A stretch of DNA of 9,832 bases, taken from assembly GCA_031288215.1 (NCBI GenBank), contig JAITRV010000243.1, positions 1 through 9,832 on the forward strand, given 5' to 3'. The notes beneath the pieces are model-generated. The model was not told the DNA's origin, did not search any database, and worked only from the letters and a program-made list of their open reading frames with translations. The DNA is from Spirochaetaceae bacterium (lineage in GTDB: Bacteria > Spirochaetota > Spirochaetia > Treponematales > Breznakiellaceae). Shown here one piece after another: positions 6,788 through 9,832 of the stretch. The position numbers and the translations under genes are program-made. The stretch's first letter is position 1, and each line of letters starts with the position of its first letter.

Positions 6788-7396
6788 CTACCATTCCCGG
6801 GGAACGAAGCCCGGGGGAACGTCTATTTTCACCGTGTCCCCGGTCTGGAGGATCAGATAAAAACCCGCGTTCAGGGCGTACTGCCGCACCTCGCCGCTCA
6901 CGATAGGGGCGGCCACCGCTCCCCGGATCTTCCGGGCATTCACGAATATATCATGGGTCTTGTCGGCCCAGCGCCGGAGCACCTCAAGCCGCCTGATGTG
7001 GGCGTCCACATCCTTCTCCAGGAGTTTCGCCTTGATCTCCACGGCGATCACCAAGTCGGAACTTTGCAGGAGCAGGTCGATTTCCGCCAGGGCCTGGTCC
7101 TCATCGTCCCGGATCGTGAAGTCCCGGGAAACCGCGTCGATATGACAGCCCAGGACGCCGAATTTTGCCTGGATGTTGGGGCCCACCAGGTGTTCCGCCA
7201 GTTCCCCGAAGCGGTTTCCCAACTCCCCCATCTGCCGGTCCAGTTCCTTCTTGCTCTTCCGAAGCTGCCGGTCCGTTTCCCGGATGCTTTCGGCCAATTC
7301 CTGAATCTTCCGGTCCGTTTCTTGAGACAATTCCTTAAACATCGTCCGGACATCCGCAAAGTTTAAGGGCTCTTTGTTGTGTGCTTGTACTTCCAT
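6788..7396 (-). CDS. DUF3782-like coiled-coil PD-(D/E)XK nuclease-fold protein
   Basis: From ATG 7396 the product has 202 residues. Residues about 20-65 form a heptad-rich coiled coil with repeated ETDRxxxxL units. A restriction-endonuclease-like core follows: Glu67 in GELAEHLV, the strand pair AEIDLLL with Asp107, and VIAVEIKAKL with Glu120 and Lys122, then a helix HIRRLEVLRRW. This is the E...D...ExK pattern of the PD-(D/E)XK superfamily, as in DUF3782-type proteins common in cyanobacteria and some treponemes. All catalytic residues look present, so DNA cleavage is possible, but the biological role of these proteins is unknown. An upstream ATG at 7456 would add 20 residues; I reject it because the extension is Cys- and Phe-rich, poorly protein-like, and would cover the palindrome at 7450-7463. 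No strong Shine-Dalgarno is visible for either start. It lies 45 bp before the ABC operon on the same strand. Confidence 0.78.
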   Translation of the reverse strand: MEVQAHNKEPLNFADVRTMFKELSQETDRKIQELAESIRETDRQLRKSKKELDRQMGELGNRFGELAEHLVGPNIQAKFGVLGCHIDAVSRDFTIRDDEDQALAEIDLLLQSSDLVIAVEIKAKLLEKDVDAHIRRLEVLRRWADKTHDIFVNARKIRGAVAAPIVSGEVRQYALNAGFYLILQTGDTVKIDVPPGFVPREW

Positions 7397-7449
7397 GTTT
7401 TTACACTCGAAACAAATATACATGAAATGAAGGAAAACGTACAGATCGG

Positions 7450-7463
7450 ATGACATTTGTCAT
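7450..7463. promoter_or_regulatory. Operator-like perfect palindrome
   Basis: ATGACA-tt-TGTCAT is a perfect 6+2+6 inverted repeat, the size and symmetry expected of a site bound by a dimeric helix-turn-helix repressor. It lies about 54 bp upstream of the nuclease-like gene's start and about 57 bp upstream of the plus-strand promoter's -35 box, so it could serve either direction. I cannot name the binding protein. A 12-bp symmetric match can occur by chance. Confidence 0.35.
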
Positions 7464-7470
7464 TCGGCTT

Positions 7471-7506
7471 GGTGCCTGGCACCTTTTTTGGTTGGTGCCA
7501 GGCACC
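7471..7506. repeat. Inverted pair of GGTGCC-W-GGCACC palindromes (REP-like)
   Basis: GGTGCCTGGCACC (7471-7483) and GGTGCCAGGCACC (7494-7506) are exact reverse complements, and each is itself palindromic around its central base. Both are followed on the plus strand by a T-run. As a unit they can form either two small hairpins or one 13-bp stem with a 10-nt loop. The arrangement resembles repetitive extragenic palindromes and their paired forms. Whether it is repeated elsewhere in the genome cannot be seen here. On the plus strand the large hairpin plus T-rich tail could also act as a terminator, but no plus-strand gene lies just upstream. Confidence 0.75.
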
Positions 7507-7519
7507 TTTTCGATTTTTC

Positions 7520-7548
7520 TTGCATTATTTCCCAATCCGCGGTATACT
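7520..7548 (+). promoter_or_regulatory. Sigma70-type promoter of the TM1266-hydG-hydE operon
   Basis: TTGCAT (7520-7525) and TATACT (7543-7548) are separated by exactly 17 bp, each close to consensus. Transcription should begin around 7555-7556. This places the start at the foot of the first leader hairpin and about 210 nt before the first gene. It is the best promoter match in the window. Confidence 0.7.
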
Positions 7549-7554
7549 ATACGG

Positions 7555-7747
7555 CAGGAGCAGGGGGTTCGCGTGGCGAGCCCGCTCCCGGTAAATCCAT
7601 CCCGGCGGAGAGCGATCTTGCCATGGGTGGAGCTTGATGTACGTAACCTTGAGGACAAAGACGCGTTCTGGTCCGGTGAGGGGTGTATAAACGGAGTTCG
7701 TTCATACCCTCAAGCCGTGCCCGGACGCGCGGCTTGAGGGTTTTTTT
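7555..7747 (+). ncRNA. Structured leader RNA, candidate riboswitch or attenuator
   Basis: The RNA runs from the predicted start to the end of the terminator. Helices visible by eye: GGGTTCGC (7565-7572) with GCGAGCCC (7576-7583) closed by a GTG loop, extended by GGAGC (7557-7561) with GCTCC (7584-7588); CCATCC (7597-7602) with GGGTGG (7625-7630), enclosing GGC/GCC (7604-7606/7620-7622); and GGGTGT (7681-7686) with ATACCC (7704-7709), capped by AACG (7690-7693) with CGTT (7699-7702). The last helix shares CCC with the terminator, so the two exclude each other. CTTGAGG (7648-7654) can also capture the terminator arm (7708-7714), and GTCCGG (7671-7676) can pair with the terminator loop (7721-7726). 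I do not recognise a known riboswitch, T-box or 6S RNA. The ligand is unknown. An open reading frame (GTG 7573 to TGA 7737) overlaps it and could instead encode a leader peptide. Confidence 0.6.
7707..7747 (+). terminator. Intrinsic terminator / attenuator before the hydrogenase operon
   Basis: CCCTCAAGCCG (7707-7717) pairs perfectly over 11 bp with CGGCTTGAGGG (7730-7740), around a 12-nt loop, and is followed immediately by seven T (7741-7747). It ends 6 nt before the AGGAGG of the first gene. A terminator between a strong promoter and its operon only makes sense if it is conditional, so it is probably the off-state of the leader RNA. Confidence 0.88.
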
Positions 7748-7753
7748 ATGGAG

Positions 7754-7759
7754 AGGAGG
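7754..7759 (+). promoter_or_regulatory. Ribosome binding site of the TM1266-family gene
   Basis: AGGAGG, a full Shine-Dalgarno, lies 5 nt before ATG 7765. It fixes the start of the gene and shows that the transcript reading past the terminator is translated efficiently. Confidence 0.85.
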
Positions 7760-7764
7760 ACAGC

Positions 7765-8028
7765 ATGGAACGGATCGCGGTCATCGGGGCGATTTTGGAA
7801 CATCCCGAAGTAAGCCAGAAGGCGTTTAACGAGACGATTTCCCCCTTTCGGGGGATCATCAGGGGCCGCATGGGGATTCCCTTTGATGAAGCGGATATTG
7901 CGGTGATTTCCCTGACCCTGCGGGGGGACCTCGATACGATCAACGCCCTCACGGGCAAGCTGGGGAACCTTCCCGGGGTAACGGTGAAAACCGCCGTCTC
8001 GGGGGACCTGAAACCGAAGGGGGTATGA
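7765..8028 (+). CDS. TM1266-family iron-only hydrogenase system regulator
   Basis: The 87-residue product matches the small TM1266 family, an ACT/NikR-C-like ferredoxin-fold protein annotated as putative iron-only hydrogenase system regulator. The family pattern is visible: MERIAVIGAILE as the first strand, then an FNETISPFRGIIRGRMGIPF segment, IAVISLTLRGDLDTINALTG (strand then helix) and LPGVTVKTAVS as the last strand. No DNA-binding domain is present, so it probably acts as a small oligomeric sensor or partner rather than a classic repressor; this is inference. It is the first gene after the attenuated leader, with a strong AGGAGG site. Its stop overlaps the hydG start by 4 nt (ATGA), implying translational coupling. 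Its position beside hydG and hydE is the standard one for the family. Confidence 0.88.
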   Translation: MERIAVIGAILEHPEVSQKAFNETISPFRGIIRGRMGIPFDEADIAVISLTLRGDLDTINALTGKLGNLPGVTVKTAVSGDLKPKGV

Positions 8029-9479
8029 GGATGCTCATCCAAGCCCCGGAACGGGTTATCTATGCCCCTCAATCGGAAAAGGCCGAAGATTTTATTTCCC
8101 ATGAAGCGATCCTCGACACCCTGGAATACGCGGACCGCCTGAAAGACGAGCGGGCGGCGGTTGACGATATTCTTGCAAAAGCCCGGGAAGCCAAGGGCCT
8201 CTCCCACCGGGAAGCCTCGGTGCTGCTGGCCTGCGACGATCCGGAGAAGGTGCAAGAGATTTTTGACCTCGCCTTTGATATCAAACAGCAGTTTTACGGG
8301 AACCGGATCGTGTTGTTCGCGCCCCTGTATCTCTCGAATTACTGCATCAACGGATGCCTGTACTGCCCCTATCACCGCGGATCGGATATCGCCCGCAAGA
8401 AACTGACCCAGGAGGAAATCCGCGCGGAAACTATCGCCCTTCAGGACATGGGCCATAAGCGGCTCGCCGTTGAAGCGGGGGAAGACTCGGTGAACAATCC
8501 CATCGAGTATATCCTTGAGAGCCTCGACACGATATACAGCGTGAAGCACAAGAACGGCGCGATCCGCCGGGTAAACGTGAACATTGCCGCCACCACGGTG
8601 GAGAACTACCGCAGATTGCGGGACGCCGGTATCGGGACCTATATTCTGTTTCAGGAAACCTATGACAAGGCCGGCTATGAACACCTGCACCCCACCGGGC
8701 CCAAGCATGATTACGCCTACCATACCGAGGCGATGGACCGGGCCATGCAGGGCGGCATTGACGATGTCGGCCTCGGGGTGCTTTTCGGGCTGGAACAGTA
8801 CCGCTACGAGTTCGCCGGGCTCTTGATGCACGCGGAACACCTGGAGGCGGCCTTCGGCGTGGGGCCCCATACGATCAGCCTTCCCCGGGTAAAGCCCGCC
8901 CACGGCGTCGACCCCGGCTCGTTTGACGGCGGCATCAGCGACGAACTCTTCGCCAAGCTCGCCGCCTGCATCCGCATCGCGGTCCCCTATACGGGCATGA
9001 TCATTTCCACCAGGGAAGGGAAAAGCGTCCGGGAAAAACTCCTGCGCCTGGGGGTGTCCCAGATAAGCGGCGCCTCCCGTACCTCCGTGGGCGGCTACGT
9101 CGAAAGCCCCGAAGCGGGCCCCGAAGAAGACACCCGGCAGTTCGAGGTGTCCGATACCCGGACCCTGGACGAGGTGATCCGGTGGCTCATCGACCTGAAC
9201 TATGTGCCGAGTTTCTGTACGGCCTGTTACCGCGCGGGACGCACCGGCGACCGCTTCATGGAACTGTGCAAGAGCAAACAGATCCTCAACTGCTGCCACC
9301 CCAACGCGCTGATGACCCTCAAGGAGTACCTGATGGACTACGCCGGCCCGGAAACCTATAGAGCCGGGGAAAAACTGATTGAAAAGGAACTTGAAACCAT
9401 TCCCAAGGACAAGATCCGGGATTTGGTGCGCACGAATCTGGCGAACATCCAGAACGGGCAGCGGGATTTCCGCCTATGA
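8025..9479 (+). CDS. hydG: [FeFe] hydrogenase H-cluster radical SAM maturase HydG
   Basis: HydG is a radical SAM enzyme that cleaves tyrosine and yields the CO and cyanide ligands, as an iron-carbonyl-cyanide synthon, for the H-cluster of [FeFe] hydrogenase. The 484-residue length is usual. The radical SAM CX3CX2C motif is Cys107, Cys111 and Cys114 in NYCINGCLYC, at the mouth of the TIM barrel. The HydG-specific C-terminal CX2CX22C motif is Cys398, Cys401 and Cys424, holding the auxiliary cluster where the synthon forms. CTACYRAGRTGDRFM and HPNALMTLKEYLMDYA are also diagnostic. The protein is thus complete and apparently functional. ATG 8025 overlaps the preceding stop by 4 nt, with AGGGGG just upstream; an ATG at 8031 is less likely. 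Its own stop at 9477-9479 abuts or overlaps hydE. Confidence 0.97.
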   Translation: MRMLIQAPERVIYAPQSEKAEDFISHEAILDTLEYADRLKDERAAVDDILAKAREAKGLSHREASVLLACDDPEKVQEIFDLAFDIKQQFYGNRIVLFAPLYLSNYCINGCLYCPYHRGSDIARKKLTQEEIRAETIALQDMGHKRLAVEAGEDSVNNPIEYILESLDTIYSVKHKNGAIRRVNVNIAATTVENYRRLRDAGIGTYILFQETYDKAGYEHLHPTGPKHDYAYHTEAMDRAMQGGIDDVGLGVLFGLEQYRYEFAGLLMHAEHLEAAFGVGPHTISLPRVKPAHGVDPGSFDGGISDELFAKLAACIRIAVPYTGMIISTREGKSVREKLLRLGVSQISGASRTSVGGYVESPEAGPEEDTRQFEVSDTRTLDEVIRWLIDLNYVPSFCTACYRAGRTGDRFMELCKSKQILNCCHPNALMTLKEYLMDYAGPETYRAGEKLIEKELETIPKDKIRDLVRTNLANIQNGQRDFRL

Positions 9480-9496
9480 CGGGGGAGGGAAAAAAC

Positions 9497-9832
9497 GTGC
9501 AATTCAGCGACGACGAGCTGCTTCACTACATAAGCGCCGATGATCCCGCTGAGGCGGAGGCCCTCTTTGCCAGGGCCAGGGAGATTCGTTCCTCCTACTA
9601 CGGCCGGGACGTGTACTTCCGGGGGCTCATCGAATTCTCCAACTACTGCAAGAACAACTGCTACTACTGCGGCATCCGGGGGGACAACCGGCGGGTGGAA
9701 CGCTACCGCCTCACCCTGGAGCAGATCCTCAACTGCTGCCGCCTGGGGGATCTCTTGGGCTACCGGACCTTCGTGTTCCAGAGCGGGGAAGACCCCTGGT
9801 TCACCGACGACCGCGTCGTGGATCTGGTGGAG
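9497..9832 (+). CDS. hydE: [FeFe] hydrogenase H-cluster radical SAM maturase HydE (5' part)
   Basis: Only the first 112 residues are in the window; the gene runs off the right edge. HydE is a radical SAM enzyme that takes part with HydG and HydF in building the H-cluster, working on the HydG-derived iron synthon on the way to the dithiomethylamine-bridged diiron site. Diagnostic features are YYGRDVYFRGLIEFSNYC, the CX3CX2C cluster motif Cys51, Cys55 and Cys58, YCGIRGDNRRVERYRLT, and FVFQSGEDPWF. I choose GTG 9497 because GGGGGAGG (9481-9488) lies 8 nt upstream. An in-frame ATG at 9476 overlaps the hydG stop by 4 nt and would add seven residues, but it has no good binding site. Co-transcription with hydG is clear either way. 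Confidence 0.95.
   Translation, partial: MQFSDDELLHYISADDPAEAEALFARAREIRSSYYGRDVYFRGLIEFSNYCKNNCYYCGIRGDNRRVERYRLTLEQILNCCRLGDLLGYRTFVFQSGEDPWFTDDRVVDLVE

Larger units (their letters stand above)
7397..7764. other. Divergent regulatory region, 368 bp
   Basis: This is the only gene-free stretch longer than 300 bases. From left to right it holds a possible minus-strand -10 (TATATT, 7415-7420), an ATGACA-tt-TGTCAT palindrome (7450-7463), paired GGTGCC-W-GGCACC palindromes (7471-7506), a plus-strand promoter (7520-7548), a structured leader RNA with terminator (about 7555-7747) and the ribosome binding site of the hydrogenase regulator gene (7754-7759). Each is listed separately. Confidence 0.75.

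Noticed and set aside
5936..7366. Plus-strand open frame of 476 codons opposite the ABC ATPase and nuclease-like gene
   Set aside because: It crosses two real minus-strand genes and the AT-rich promoter gap, and shows no family features.
7625..7640. GGGTGG resembling the T-box motif in the leader RNA
   Set aside because: The flanking bases do not match the T-box consensus, it lies far from the terminator, and the downstream genes are not amino-acid related.
7655..7685. Resemblance to ykkC (guanidine-I) elements from GGACAAAG and CTGGTCCG
   Set aside because: The two short strings occur in the wrong order and the other conserved segments are missing.
7555..7747. 6S RNA as an explanation for the leader
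   Set aside because: The size fits, but the 5' and 3' ends are not complementary, so the long closing helix of 6S RNA cannot form; the RNA also sits directly on an operon's ribosome binding site.
7746..9299. Long minus-strand open frame (517 codons) opposite the TM1266-family gene and hydG
   Set aside because: It is a mirror of the GC-rich hydG coding sequence. It shows no domain and no ribosome binding site, while the plus strand has a complete HydG with all motifs.
1..9832. CRISPR array, tRNA, rRNA or insertion sequence
   Set aside because: I found no regularly spaced repeats, cloverleaf, rRNA-like sequence, or transposase with terminal inverted repeats.

Overview
The window reads as chromosomal DNA of a GC-rich anaerobic bacterium. 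I lean towards a spirochaete of the termite-gut Treponema kind. The reasons are the [FeFe]-hydrogenase maturation genes with a TM1266-type regulator, a GldA/GldF/GldG/DUF4340 export-type operon, a DUF3782-like coiled-coil/PD-(D/E)XK protein, and a two-helix membrane sensor with a decayed GGDEF-like domain. This placement is inference from gene content; the window holds no rRNA or other strong phylogenetic marker.

Layout. Positions 1-50 may hold the last codons of a plus-strand gene. Positions 51-316 are intergenic, with one 11-bp hairpin and some protein-like but stop-interrupted reading frame. A Memo-family gene lies on the minus strand (317-1210). It is divergent from a plus-strand membrane sensor gene (1306-2484), whose 3' end overlaps the convergent minus-strand operon by 32 bp. 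That operon is transcribed leftward from 6742 to 2453: ABC ATPase, ABC-2 permease, GldG-like protein, DUF4340 protein. All junctions are overlapped or 3 nt apart, so the four products probably form one membrane complex. Upstream of it on the same strand is a small nuclease-like gene (6788-7396).

The most interesting part is the 368-bp divergent region 7397-7764. It contains an operator-like palindrome (7450-7463), a pair of GGTGCC-W-GGCACC palindromes (7471-7506), and a good sigma70-type promoter with exact 17-bp spacing (7520-7548). A structured RNA leader of about 190 nt follows, ending in a textbook intrinsic terminator (7707-7747) only 6 nt before the ribosome binding site of the next gene. 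Upstream leader segments can base-pair with the terminator's 5' arm and loop, which is the layout of a riboswitch or attenuator. I do not recognise the RNA as a known class.

This leader precedes a tight plus-strand operon: TM1266-family regulator (7765-8028), hydG (8025-9479) and hydE (from 9476 or, more likely, GTG 9497, running off the window). HydG cleaves tyrosine to give the CO and cyanide of the H-cluster, HydE works on the same assembly line, and the TM1266-type protein is thought to regulate the hydrogenase system. The leader would therefore control H-cluster assembly at the transcription-elongation level.
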